From contig JAUXPL010000015.1 of assembly GCA_030683605.1 (NCBI GenBank), positions 1-42,300 on the forward strand: 42,300 nucleotides of DNA, in the 5' to 3' direction. Of this stretch, positions 28,106-38,645 are shown piece by piece (positions within the stretch are counted from its first letter, which is position 1; the number at the start of each line of letters is the position of its first letter). Below the pieces are notes generated by a model. That model saw nothing but the letters and a program-made list of their open reading frames with translations. It was not told the origin of the DNA and searched no databases. This DNA is from Candidatus Altimarinota bacterium. GTDB lineage: Bacteria; Patescibacteriota; Gracilibacteria; BD1-5; UBA6164. The translations under genes and the position numbers were made by a program.

Positions 28106-30418
28106 ATGAATAAATTACCAAGTGCTGAAAATTGTTATATTATTGAAGAAGATCTTCAATCTATACTTGATTCTGATTTTATGAATTATACATCATCAAT
28201 GGTTAGATATGTATTGAATCCTCAAGATAAATTACCACCTAAATTAAAAGAAAATAATTTATGATTCATATTCGCATCAAATCTTTTAAATCTAGCAGCA
28301 AATATTGATTTCAAATCATGAATAATAACTGTTAATAAAGAATATGTAGTAGCTAATTATAAAAAAATACAAGATTTATTAGAAAAGGAATACAAGCCAA
28401 AAGATAACTTATGTTATTATCCATTACATATTATGGAAACTTCAAATTCATCCAAATTTATACATGGATTACCTTATGTAGAAATTCTTGAAAAATGGAA
28501 TGGTGAATTTGAACAAAATCCATTGAAATTAAAAGTATTTATAGAAAAATTGCGTGATAAATTACATATAGATAGTGATTTAGAAATAGTATCAGCAAAA
28601 GTTGTATGAAGATTGATACATTTGAGAATTAAAAATAATGAATTTGATGTAACTATTCCTTTGTGATATTCTACAAAACATGAAATATTTACTACTGAAG
28701 ATTGAGAATCTATTGAATTAAATGATAGCTATTGAAATATATTCTCACCTCAATGAGCAGAATATATTAGATATTATTTAAATGATGAAGAAATTATTAA
28801 TAGTATAAATACTGCACATAAACAGTGAGCAAAATATATGATTAATTTCTTTTCTTGGAGAGCTCCAGAATATGTTACTAAAGAAAATTATAAAAATTAT
28901 TATTATTTTGAAGTAGAACCAGATTTAGGAGATGAAGAAGCAGTATTAAAATACGATTGAGTACTTCATCATTTCGACGAATGACAAAGAATAATTATTA
29001 AACAAGTAAATGATAGAGATTGAAATTTTCTTTCAACTACACAAGATCAGATTTTACCAGATTATTGAAATAGACAAGGTAATGTTCAAGAACAAAAAAA
29101 TTATGAATATTGGATGAATACATACAAAAGCGAGCTTTATCGTTTGGTAAATTTTTGAGTAGATAGTTTTAGAATAGATTTAGCGCACGGTTTCCGTAAA
29201 AATAATGATTGTAATATGTTGAATACATTAATTAGTGATTTAGTTGATTATGCAGATAAAAAACTTAACAAAAAAGTATTTTTCATACTAGAAACATATG
29301 ATTTCTCAAATTTTTGAGGTACAAATCCAGCAAGTTTTCGAGATTGGAATAATAATCTACCATATCCAGCTGTAAAGGTATATCATAAAGAAACTGAAGA
29401 TAAACTTACTAGTATTCATGATTATCAATGAGTTGATAATTTGATAGATGATTTAAAATGGTTATTTCAAGATATTCGTGGTATATATGGTGAAATGATG
29501 GCTGCATCTACATTTGATGATTATACTCTTTATTCAATTGCTCAAAAATCAGGTATTGATTTCAAACATATTTTAGAAATGGAAATGTTTTTGGGTAAAG
29601 CTTGATATAATATTTTATCTCTTGATAGAGATTTCCTATGAGAAAATTGAGAAATTATTCCTACAGTACCTGGTTGATGTGAATCGCATTACGGGACTGG
29701 AAAATTTATTACTCATACATTTTCATCAAAAGATGAATTTCAATTACATGCAAAAACACAATCTCAAGATATTTATGAAAGATCTGAATCAATTAAATTA
29801 TTACAAGAAATAAATAAATTTCCTGATATAAAAGGTTTAAGTATAAACAAAGAAAAAAAACAACTAGTATTTATTTTTATTGATAATTCAAAAAGAATAT
29901 TTGACTTTTCAATTCTAAAGGATTGATGAGCACCTTATACTGTAGAATCAGAGCAAATACCAGAAATTATATCACAAGAGCTAGTAAAAGATTTATTAAA
30001 ACTAGAACAATTAGAAAGAGATTTATCTGAAAAGTTAAAAGATTTAGTTACAAAATATGATTGAAATAAAGAGCAATTACCTCATGTTTATACATATGAT
30101 TTTTGGAAAGAATTTGTAAATTATATAAAACATCAAAGTTGGAATGAAAATTGAATAGCAGAGTGGGATACTTTTAAACAAGAAGCGTATTTTATATTAA
30201 ATAGAGAAAAGTTGATTACTAATTTTCTTTCATATAAAAATATTGATTTGTCTGAGAAAGAGGAACTTGAAAATATAAAGCTAAACACAGATAATGTTAC
30301 TGATGAAAAAATAGAATTAAAGAAACAAATAAAAGAATTAAGAGCAAATTTGGAAAATGAGGTAAGAAGAATTATTGAAAAATCTATTAAAAAAACATAT
30401 CCTGATTTACTAGCATAA
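28106..30418 (+). CDS. GH13-like (alpha-amylase superfamily) glycoside hydrolase or transferase
   Basis: 770 aa, ATG at 28106, TAA at 30416. The catalytic barrel shows VDSFRIDLAHGF (nucleophile D358), FFILETYDF (acid/base E396) and AASTFDDYT (D471/D472 in place of the usual HD), in the GH13 order. The N-terminal 300 residues are an unusual all-alpha/beta region without a motif I recognise, and the C-terminal 120 residues are coiled (KLNTDNVTDEKIELKKQIKE). No signal peptide, so probably cytosolic action on alpha-glucans or on a sugar phosphate acceptor. His before the third Asp is replaced by Phe, so it may be a diverged member. CGT codons occur here, as in the genes at 23.3-25.9 kb. Confidence 0.72.
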
Positions 30419-30436
30419 GGAATGTATAAAAAACTC

Positions 30437-30523
30437 ATATCTAGAAAAATCAGGTGATAAAAGCAAAGACTAGAATCATTTAATATACATAAAAAGCTGT
30501 AGTTTTAATAACCTACAGCTTTT
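30437..30523 (+). pseudogene. Partial duplicate of the xseA 3' region, internally deleted
   Basis: 30437-30499 matches 27217-27279 (inside xseA) at about 58 of 63 positions. It then jumps directly to the match with the xseA terminator (27500 onwards), skipping about 217 bp. The join lies in ATAAAAAGCTG, a word present at both ends of the missing segment in xseA. It now serves as the terminator of the GH13 gene. Confidence 0.75.
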
Positions 30524-30542
30524 TAAATATCCCCTTTTTTGT

Positions 30543-30935
30543 TTATGCTTCAATGCAAAATGTGTTTTTTTCTTGAACATTGTTATCTCTTTTAATTTTT
30601 TTTATTACGAGAAAATTCTCAGCTATTACAGATATTGCCCCGATTAAAAAGCAAAAACTATAAAATGCAATATTTTCGAAATTTTCCAAAAATTCATAAC
30701 TCACTGTTATCAAAACAAAAGCTAAAAATAGTGAAAAAGAATACAAAATAGCATATTTAGTGGAATCCTCTTTGTTTAAAAATTTCCAAAATAGGAAATG
30801 GTTGATTAAAAAAGCTAATGAGAACCCAATTAGTAAGTCAATTGAATTTACTTGGAACATCATTCCTAAGTAAATCAAAATCGTACTAATAAGCAATAGT
30901 ATCGGACAAATGATGTCATAAAAATGAGATTTCAT
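30543..30935 (-). CDS. Four-helix membrane protein, 130 aa, unknown function
   Basis: Four hydrophobic segments (about residues 9-28, 33-52, 63-83, 90-110) and a basic-to-polar C-terminus. ATG at 30935 with TTAGGGG 8 bases before it, a rare good Shine-Dalgarno. Its three glycines are GGA, GGG and GGG, none UGA, though neighbours use UGA for most glycines. It ends TAA. No family recognised. A decayed partial copy of its 3' end lies at 27528-27600, so the gene and flank were duplicated or moved together with the xseA terminator. I infer acquisition from a standard-code source. Confidence 0.65.
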   Translation of the reverse strand: MKSHFYDIICPILLLISTILIYLGMMFQVNSIDLLIGFSLAFLINHFLFWKFLNKEDSTKYAILYSFSLFLAFVLITVSYEFLENFENIAFYSFCFLIGAISVIAENFLVIKKIKRDNNVQEKNTFCIEA

Positions 30936-31007
30936 TTCGTACCCCTAACTAGTTAAAGAAAAAGAACCATATCATAATATCAAAACACTAAGTGAAGTCA
31001 ATTTTTT

Positions 31008-31430
31008 TTATAAAAAATAATTATATACTCATCAATTCAAGGATATATCATATATTTCTTTTAAATCTAGAGGAATATCAAGTTTATTTTTATAAATAAA
31101 GTCAAAACTAAAAAATCAACTTTCACTCCATTCGTGACAATGACTGCAATTCTCCCTAATTATATTATCAAAATCAAAAATATTATTTATTTTGAATAAA
31201 TATTGAATAGTAATTTCATTTTTATTACTTATATATTCTTTAAATCAAATATAGTCTCATATTTTTGCGTTTATTCATGTCTCTTCTTTTATTTCTCTAT
31301 TTAGTGCTTCAATAATTCATTCTCATTTTTCAATTTTTCAGCCTGGTAACATATATTTTCAAGATCCAAAATCTTTTACTAGAAAAATTTTATTTTCTTT
31401 AATTATTATTCATCTTACTTTTATAATCAT
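31008..31430 (-). CDS. Nudix hydrolase
   Basis: 140 aa. A complete Nudix box at residues 31-53: G-x5-E-x7-R-E-I-K-E-E-T-G-I (GKIEKGEGIIEALNREIKEE), preceded by KYMLPGG. Such enzymes hydrolyse nucleoside diphosphate linkages, often to clear oxidised nucleotides (MutT-like) or ADP-ribose-type compounds. A short Cys/His patch (ENCSHCHEW) near residue 95 is unusual and might hold metal. Transcribed toward the 130-aa membrane gene with its own start and no Shine-Dalgarno. UGA encodes the box glycines. Confidence 0.88.
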
Positions 31431-31521
31431 TTTTTTATAATTATTAAATAATTTTAAATATTATAGATAAATATTAATAATAAGAAAATTATATTTACTT
31501 AAAAAATATTTCAACAATAAA

Positions 31522-31545
31522 AAATCGCCTTTAGAAAAGCGATTT
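31522..31545 (-). terminator. Terminator of the ABC-F gene
   Basis: AAATCGC and GCGATTT with a 10-nt loop; on the minus strand it is followed by TTTTTTATT, so it fits the end of the ABC-F transcript. Confidence 0.6.
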
Positions 31546-31555
31546 ATTACTATGT

Positions 31556-31573
31556 ATAAGTACATGTACTTAT
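31556..31573. promoter_or_regulatory. Perfect 18-bp palindrome
   Basis: ATAAGTACATGTACTTAT is its own reverse complement with no spacer, the shape of a dimeric repressor site. It lies 133 bp after the ABC-F stop and 126 bp before the Nudix start, so it could control Nudix. It could also be a chance AT-rich palindrome or part of the 3' structure. Confidence 0.35.
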
Positions 31574-31705
31574 TTATATTATTATGCATGAGTATTATAT
31601 AATATTATCAAAATAAACGAAATATAAAAATATATAATAACTAGATTTATGGTTATATAATGCAATAAAAAAGTGTTAACAAATATTTGTCACCAGAGCT
31701 ATATT

Positions 31706-33568
31706 TTATCCCCCAAATACTTCTGCAAATCACTTTTCAGGCTCAGTAAATACATCTAGTCATCCATCTCTTATTAGCCATACTTTGTTTGAAACACTTT
31801 GTAGTAAATCTCTGTCATGTGATACTATTATCGTAGTTCCATGAAATCAATCTAGCATTTCTTTTATTACTTCTTTTGAGTGCAAGTCTAGGTGATTTGT
31901 TGGCTCATCCATAACGATTATATGTGGTTTTACTAGTAGCATCTTAGTCAGTGCCACTTTTGCTCTTTCTCATCATGATAGAGTTTTTATGAATTGTTCT
32001 ACTTTTTCTCAAGTGATAAGCAATCATCACAAAATAGTACGAATATGTTTTTCATTATCGAAATCCTTTTTTAATTCATCTATTATACTAGCTTCCATAT
32101 CTAGATTTTCTAATACTTGAGAATAAGAACCAATTGTTAAATGCTCATTTATATCTACTTTACCATTCAATGCTTTTAATTCTCATAGAATAGTTTTTAA
32201 AAATGTTGATTTTCAAGCACCATTTTTTCAGATTATTCATATTTTATCACTTTTATACACTTCTAAGTATTCTGGCATTTTTACTATTGGAGTTGTATAT
32301 CATACTTCTACATCGTATAGTTTCATAATTATCTCTGGAAGTCTTTTTTCTAGATGAATTTGTATAGTTTTTACTTTTGCTTCATTTTCAGGCATATCTA
32401 GTATTTCTACTTTGTCTAATGCTTTTATTCTACTTTGTACACTTGTAGCTTTTGCACTATTTGCTCTAAATCTGTTTATATAATCTGTTTGTCTTTGTAT
32501 TTCTTTTTGTTGGTCTTCATAGTCTTTCATTTCTTTGTTGAAATTTGCTTCTTTTTCTATCAAATATTGTTCATAATTACCAGGATAATTATGTATTTTT
32601 TTTCCTGATATCTCTGCTATTTTACTAGAAGTATTGTTTATGAATCTGATATCATGAGAGATAGATAAAATTGCTTTTTTCCAGTTTTTACAAAACTTTT
32701 CCAGAAACACAATACCATTTATATCCAAGTGATTTGTAGGTTCATCAAGTACCAATATATCTACTTCCTGTATCAAAAATTTGGCTATTTGTACCTTTGT
32801 TTGTTCTCCTCCAGATAATTGTAATACATTGAAATCTAGTTGAGCATCAGTAAATCAAAAATATTTCAGTATTTCTAGCTGTAAAATATGTTTTTTGAAT
32901 CAATCCAATTCAATTAATTCTTTGTTCAATTTTTCTATTTCTTCCCAGTTTGAGTTATTCCCACTCCTTACTAAGGAGGGGGTTAGGGGTTGGTCTTTCA
33001 GTTCTTCTAATCTTTTTATTTTTTCATTTATTTCTGGAAATATTTCTAGCATTTCTTGTCTTAAAGTATTGTCTTTTGACTTCCAGAACAAGTCTTGAGA
33101 AAGATATCATATTTTTAATCCTGAAGCCAATTCTATGCTACCATCATTTATTTCTTCTACTCATATAATCATTTTTAAAAGAGTTGTTTTACCACAACCA
33201 TTTTTTCATATTAGAGCTACTTTATCTGTGTTATTTATCTTGAAATTTGCTTTATGAAAAAGCTCTGTTTTTTCTATATTTTTAGTTAATTCTTTTATAG
33301 TTATGAGACTAGATGCTATTTGAGATTTACCTGCGAACAAATATTTAGGTATAGTATCTAGACTGTACTCTTTGTCTGCTTCTTTTTTTACATGCATTTC
33401 ACCCATTTCAAATTCTTTTTCTAAGTATTTATTTAGTCTCTTATACTTTGTTTCTTCCTTTATTTTTGGGTCCTGTTCATTCAAAAAATCTTCACATAAT
33501 TCTTTTACTTCATTATAAGTGAAATCAGGATGATGCTCTATTACTTTTTCTATTATTTCGTGTAACAT
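31706..33568 (-). CDS. ABC-F family ATPase (ribosome-associated or antibiotic-resistance type)
   Basis: 620 aa with two nucleotide-binding domains and no membrane helices. NBD1: GKNGCGKTT (121-129), QLSGGEQTKVQ, LVLDEPTNHLD. A linker of about 80 residues (KEMKDYEDQQKEIQRQTDYI...) matches the P-site tRNA-interaction motif. NBD2: GKNGAGKST, TLSGGERAKVAL, IVMDEPTNHLD. ABC-F proteins bind the ribosomal E site and help elongation or release stalled ribosomes. The N-terminal extension of about 85 residues before NBD1 is longer than usual. A palindromic element (32955-32996) lies in frame in NBD1 as DQPLTPSLVRSGNN. No Shine-Dalgarno before ATG. Confidence 0.9.
32955..32996 (-). repeat. Palindromic element G, in frame inside the ABC-F gene
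   Basis: Core CTCCTTA-C-TAAGGAG with the family flanks GGTTGG and AACCCC on the plus strand. It is read on the minus strand and in a frame one base off from the copies in uvrB and the pilins. The uvrB register here would hit TAA and TAG, so only this register keeps the gene open. Confidence 0.75.
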
Positions 33569-33862
33569 TTGTAATTATTATAATAATATTTTTGCAATAG
33601 TATTTCAAAAATGAAAAAAAGCTAATTTATAGTTTTTTTTGATAAAAACTGAAAATATAATTATTTGATTAGGAACGAATAATTTATATAAAATAATTAA
33701 AAATATTTTTGTTAAAATAACTCTATAAGTATAATTTATGAAATATACAATTTATAAAATGAAAATTATAGTCCAGATACTATAATATCATTTAAAAGAT
33801 TGAATTGGTTATTTTGATTAGAAAACAAGACATACAACATTATATTATTTTAATAAAAAAAA

Positions 33863-34576
33863 ATGAGATTAGAAAAACTTGATATATTCAGATGAATAGC
33901 AATTGTATTAATGGTTCTTTTTCATTTTAATTATTCACTAGTTTATACTTTTGATATATGATTTTTAAATTTTTCTGATACTTTTTGGTTTATAGTATGA
34001 AAAATATCGGTTATATTATTTATACTTATTGCGTGAATATCGTTTTGTTTAGCTGAAAAAAAATACTCTAACAATATAACAAAAAAATACTTAAAAATAA
34101 GTACAATTTTAGCTATATTTGCTTGTTCTATTACTATTATAACTTATTTGTTAAATAATGAATTTTATATTAGATTTGGTATATTACATTATTTTTCACT
34201 TAGTTTTTTATTTATGTTATTTTTTCGTAGATTAGGGTATTATAATGTAATATTATGAATAATTATCATAATATATTGAGTTTATTTTATACCTATTATT
34301 CAAAATACTCATTTATTTTTCTTGTGATTTATGTATCCTTGATTTACATCATCAGATTATTATCCTATTATTCCATATTTTTGAATAATGTTACTATGAT
34401 ATAGTTTTGCATTATATTTAAATGATATTGATAAATTAAATATTTTTAAACTAAAAAATCACAAAAATATTTTAGAGAAAATACTAGAATATTTATGAAA
34501 AAAGTCATTTATTATTTATTTGATTCACCAGCCTATAATAGTTTGTTTAATATTTTTAATAATTTTATTATTTTAA
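33863..34576 (+). CDS. DUF1624/YeiB-like acyltransferase-type membrane protein
   Basis: 237 aa with about seven hydrophobic segments. The start RLEKLDIFRGIAIVLMVLFHF is the signature of the DUF1624 (HGSNAT catalytic) family, with the conserved R and the membrane His of the LFHF motif; IRFGILHYFSLSF and KKSFIIYLIHQPIIV are further shared blocks. Members are thought to transfer acyl groups to sugars, but most are uncharacterised. The 294 bp upstream are AT-rich and hold short protein-like scraps (for example NYSPDTIISFKRLNW) with no complete gene. Downstream, ACTGAAAAACTCACATCT resembles 30430-30441, another trace of the duplicated xseA-end sequence. Confidence 0.75.
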
Positions 34577-34739
34577 GGAAATACTGAAAAACTCACATCT
34601 ATAAAAAAATTATCTTTTTTGCTAAAATTTTTAAAAAATAGTATTATTAAAATTATTATATATTTCAATTTTTTTATTTTTGCAAAAAATCATAAAACAA
34701 TTAAACTAATAAAAATTACTTATTATAAACATAATACTT

Positions 34740-35423
34740 ATGAAAATAGATAATATCACTCTAACATTTTGAAATAAAACAGTTTTAAAAGATGTAGATA
34801 TAGAGATAAAAAAATGAGAATTTGTATTTTTTATTGGTTATTCTGGTAGTGGTAAAACTAGTTTGATAAGAGCTTTGATTTGAGACTTCAGACCTATGAG
34901 ATGAGATATTATTTTGGATAATAATCAGTCATTATACAAAGGTATGACAGAAGATAGTTTGCTCAATTATAGGAGATCTATCTGAGTAATATTTCAAGAT
35001 TACAAATTATTAGAATCAAAAAAAGTTTATGAAAATGTAGCTTTTGCCATGGAGGTATGTGGTTACTCAGATGCAATAATTAGGAAAAAAGTCCCAGAAG
35101 CATTAGAAAAAGTATGACTATTAATAAAAAAAGACAAGTTTATTTATGAACTAAGTTGATGAGAAAAACAAAGAGTAGCTATAGCTAGAGCTTTGGTTCA
35201 TGATCCACAAATAATTATATGAGATGAACCAACTTGAAACCTAGATCCAGAAACAGCAAAGGAAATAATGGATATATTTCTAGATATTAATTCTGATGGT
35301 AAAACAGTTATAATGGCTTCTCATGATTCAAATATAGTAAATAAATTGAAAAAAAGAGTAATAGCATTTCAAAATAAGATTGTGGTAAGTGATACTGAAA
35401 ACGGTCATTATCATATACACTAA
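34740..35423 (+). CDS. ftsE: FtsE-like ABC transporter ATPase
   Basis: 227 aa. Walker A GYSGSGKTS (33-41), Q-loop IGVIFQDYKLLESKKVYENV, signature LSGGEKQRVAIARAL, Walker B IIIGDEPTGNLD (UGA at the G of DEPTGNLD) and switch ASHD. The Q-loop FQDYKLL and NVAFAMEV are typical of FtsE, which with FtsX couples cell division to activation of wall hydrolases. FtsX does not follow: the gene is transcribed alone and ends at the structure at 35434-35556. The symbol is therefore a family assignment; a LolD-type ATPase is the main alternative. Confidence 0.78.
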
Positions 35424-35433
35424 AAAAAATCCT

Positions 35434-35556
35434 AAAAAAATCCTGAAAAACTTCGTATTTCTTCGTCAGAAAAATTATTTCTCAGTCACTTACTTATGTA
35501 AGCTCCTATCAAAATAATTTTTCTTCCTCGAACTACTCGTTTTTGAGGATTTTTTT
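35434..35556. ncRNA. Three nested helices: compound terminator or structured repeat
   Basis: Outer arms of 18 nt (35434-35451 and 35539-35556) pair with one mismatch. Inside, AGAAAAATTATTT (35468-35480) pairs perfectly with 35512-35524, and CTTAC-TTAT-GTAAG (35489-35502) closes the tip. It is flanked by A and T runs, so the outer helix would stop transcription from both sides. The 120-nt internal architecture is far more than a terminator needs. It follows ftsE. Confidence 0.6.
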
Positions 35557-35568
35557 AAATTTGTAGCC

Positions 35569-35592
35569 CCTTTCTCTTAATTAAGAGAAAGG
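35569..35592. repeat. Palindromic element H
   Basis: The perfect 24-bp palindrome CCTTTCTCTTAA/TTAAGAGAAAGG, with TAGCC before and ATTCAGGAT after, resembles the second half of element A in uvrB. Confidence 0.7.
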
Positions 35593-35616
35593 ATTCAGGA
35601 TAGAGTTTATTTATCA

Positions 35617-35648
35617 AAAAGCACTTAAATTATACCTTAAGTGCTTTT
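35617..35648. terminator. Terminator overlapping the end of the VTC gene
   Basis: Arms AAAAGCACTTAA and TTAAGTGCTTTT with an 8-nt loop; the VTC stop codon lies in the loop. Confidence 0.8.
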
Positions 35649-36568
35649 GTTATGAATGGATTATTTTTTTCTCATACTATAGATATTTGTAATTCTTTTT
35701 TTACGAAATTACTTTTATTTTCTTCTGTTGTTTCTTTTATTTTTTTTGTGTTTTTTACTTTTGCTATTCTTTTTCTATTTTTAACTGTTTCTAGTCTGAT
35801 TTCTTTTATTTTTTCCATTGTTTCGATGAAAGTATCATATTTTTTTGCTATTCCAGAATATACTACTCATAGAGAATATTTACTACATGATTTAGCTTCT
35901 GTTATATTGTGTTTTCCCATTATTTTAGCACTATCACATTCTTTATTTAATGATTTACTTTCTATTATTACTAGATTTTTTAAATCTATTTCTTTACTTT
36001 TTTTATCTCTTAAATCTTGAGTTTTTATATCAAAATCTATAGTTAATCTTTCAGATCAATCATTTTTAACTAAAGTAATTCTTTTGTATTTTGTTTGTAT
36101 AGATGGAGATATCTTAGGAGCTCTATCTTCATTGTAAATACTTTGCCACACTCATTCGAAAAATCTTTTTTTACCTTTTGTCATGAAACCATGTTCTTCA
36201 GATGGAAATTCATATCTATATTTATTTGTTACTCAGTCTACTTTTTGTTTGTATTCAAAATAAGCTGTGTTTGAATCTAAATAATATCTTGTTCTTACTT
36301 TAGTTCTAGAATTTTTTTTATCTTGATGTTGGTTGTAAAATAGATATTCATCACTATCCATATAAATATTGTCATATGAAAATATTTTTTTACCTTTTAT
36401 TTCTAGTACTTTGAAATCATTTTTTAATTCTCATAATACTTCTGCAAATTGATCGGCATTTAATAAGAATTTTTTATCAATTCTTTTTAAAAAGCTAGCT
36501 TTAGCATTTAATTCAGATAAACTGATAGGTTCAAAATCTTGTAATTTTGTATTGTAAGTAGATTTCAT
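35630..36568 (-). CDS. VTC-domain polyphosphate polymerase
   Basis: 312 aa. VTC/CYTH-type tunnel motifs: FLKRIDKKFLLNADQFAEVL, with the basic residues that bind the triphosphate chain; YDNIYMDSDEYLFYNQHQ; RTKVRTRYYLDSNTAYFEYKQK, with several Arg/Lys; SERLTIDFDI; IIESKSL with a catalytic-site Glu/Lys; and KYSLGVVYSG. Residues about 265-312 form a charged tail. VTC enzymes make polyphosphate from ATP. It lies 102 bp downstream of the phosphate carrier on the same strand, so phosphate import and storage may be linked. No VtcB-like membrane partner is visible here. Confidence 0.82.
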
Positions 36569-36670
36569 TTTTAATAAAAGTTAATAAGTATTTTTTGTTT
36601 TTGTTTATTATATAGAAATTTTATCATAATATTTTTTTTAAGTCAAAAATATTATCATAAAAATTTAAAA

Positions 36671-38041
36671 TTAAAATTGTATAATTACTAAGTAAGATAT
36701 TCAGGCAATAAATGCAGATACTGGAAGTGTAATTATCCAAGCTAATGCAATATTTTTTATCATTCAAAGATCAATATATTCTTTATTATTACCTTTTTTT
36801 CTTTTTATATGTTGTCTGATTAATCATATACCAAATACTCAACCAAGAGCTATATGAGTAGAGCTTACTGGTAATCATAATGCTGATGCAACTATTACAG
36901 TTATAGCAGCTGATAATGCTACACAATATGCCCTGATTTGGTTTAGTTTTGTTATTTCATTTCAAACTGTTTTTATAAGTCTAGCTCAAAAAACTGCTAG
37001 TCATAAAACTAACCCCATAGATCATATTAGAATTACCCAAGTTTCGATTTTAACTACTCATCAAGCAGATATATGATTTTTTATAGTATCATTTATTGCA
37101 GATAAAGGTCAAATTGCATTTGCTACATCATTTGCTCAGTGAGCAAATGATAATAGAGCTACAGCAAAGATTAGTGGAATATTAAATAATTCATTAATAA
37201 AATCTTTTGAATTTTTAAAAAATGCAGATCTTTTTTTATAATAGATTCTAAGTATTATAAATGTTAACACTCATATTACATATCCTACAAATAATGATAT
37301 TTCAGGTTTTATTAATAATTCGAAATCAGTTCAATTAAGTACTTGATGTAATCATTTTTCTAACATATATGTTGCAAATGCCCACACCATTGCTCAAATA
37401 TATATAGGTACCCAAACTTTTGCAGCTTCTCATCTATCATCTTTTTTTAGAATATTTTTTCTAATTGATAATAATAATATTACTGATATTATTCCTCACA
37501 TAATTGGTGAAATTACCCAACTAGCAACTATTTGCCATATTTGATTCCAGTTTACTATACTTGTTCATACGGCAGTTATTCAAGCTCAAACTAATCATCA
37601 TACTATAGAATGTGTAGTAGATACTGGCGCCTTGAAATATGTTGCAATATTAACCCATAATGCAGCTCATGCAAGTGTAGCCATCATAATAGCAAGAAAT
37701 TGACTTACATCAGGAATTAGCGTAGGATCTATTATTCATTTACTAATAGTATTTACTACGTCTCATCAAGCTAGTATAGCTCATGCAGCCTCAAATATTG
37801 CAGCAATGATTAAAGCTCATTTTATATTTATTGCTCATGATCAAACAGCTGGTCACATATTATTTGCTATATCATTAGCTCAAATATTTATTGCCATATA
37901 CAATCATATAATAGCAGCCATAAATAAAAATAAGCTAGTACTTCATCCATGAAAAAAATAAATCCATACAGTTATTACTAGTATTGATGCAGCTAATATT
38001 TCATATTTAAAGTTTTTTTTCTTTTCAAATATTGAAAACAT
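36671..38041 (-). CDS. pit: PitA-type inorganic phosphate transporter
   Basis: 456 aa, about ten hydrophobic segments. The two inverted-repeat PiT signatures are present: NIGANDIANNMGPAVGSGAI (about 54-73) and AHGANDVANAIGPLSAI (about 291-307), and each half also has its P-V-S-T-T/S-T-H motif (APVSTTHSIVGGLVGAG, LPVSSTHIALGG). Pit carriers import phosphate, usually as a metal-phosphate complex, with H+ or Na+. It is upstream of the VTC gene. UGA encodes most signature glycines. No PhoU-like partner is adjacent. Confidence 0.9.
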
Positions 38042-38045
38042 ATTA

Positions 38046-38080
38046 AAAATAGATTAATAAGTAAATTATTAATCTATTTT
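38046..38080 (-). terminator. Terminator after the gene at 38146-38595
   Basis: Perfect 15-bp stem (AAAATAGATTAATAA and its complement) with a 5-nt loop, just upstream of the pit start. Confidence 0.75.
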
Positions 38081-38145
38081 ATCACACTAATTTTTATTAT
38101 GCAAAAATTATAAACAAAAATATTGATTTTTTGATATTTTAGTTT

Positions 38146-38595
38146 TTAATATGTTTTTTTTACTAAGTTCTTCATTTTTATAAAACTACTTCTCATATTC
38201 AAAAAACTATTTTTTATTGCTTTATCCATTTCTTCATAATTATTATTTTGTTCTTCTATTTTCAAATAATAAAAAAATCTATTAGTATTATATATAAAAT
38301 TTTTATAACTAGATACTATTCAATTAAATTGATAATAAGTATATTCTCATTTTCTATATTTTTTTATAAATTCATCTTTTAATATTCTATCACTTATAAT
38401 TAATTGATTGTATATTTTATTATATTCTGGATTTGAAAAAGTAATTTCATTTATTTTTGCAAGTTCCAAATTATGTTCCTCAAGTCAGTAATTTAAGTCA
38501 AGTAATTTTTCTATATATCATTCTTTTGCAAAAGTATTAGTCATACTTGAAAAAAAGAAGATAGTTGATATAATAATAGTGATAATTTTTTTCAT
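38146..38595 (-). CDS. Small secreted helical protein, unknown function
   Basis: 149 aa. MKKIITIIISTIFFFSSMTN followed by TFAKEG is a clear signal peptide with cleavage probably after A22 or close by. The mature part is Glu/Lys/Asn/Tyr-rich and helical (LLDLNYGLEEHNLELAKINE). No catalytic motif or Cys. In style it resembles the secreted coiled protein at 1449-2285. Divergent from the DnaJ-domain gene with 50 bp between starts. Possibly a periplasm- or surface-facing helper; no function can be assigned. Confidence 0.6.
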
Positions 38596-38645
38596 ATTGT
38601 TAGATTAAAAATTAATATTACTATTTTATAATGAAAATATAGAAA

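Noticed and set aside
32895-33168. Plus-strand frames inside the ABC-F gene
   Set aside because: They arise from the palindromic element, which is open in several frames; the ABC-F frame on the other strand carries all motifs.
34740-35423. FtsE/FtsX operon
   Set aside because: No FtsX-like frame follows; the next gene on that strand is several kb away.
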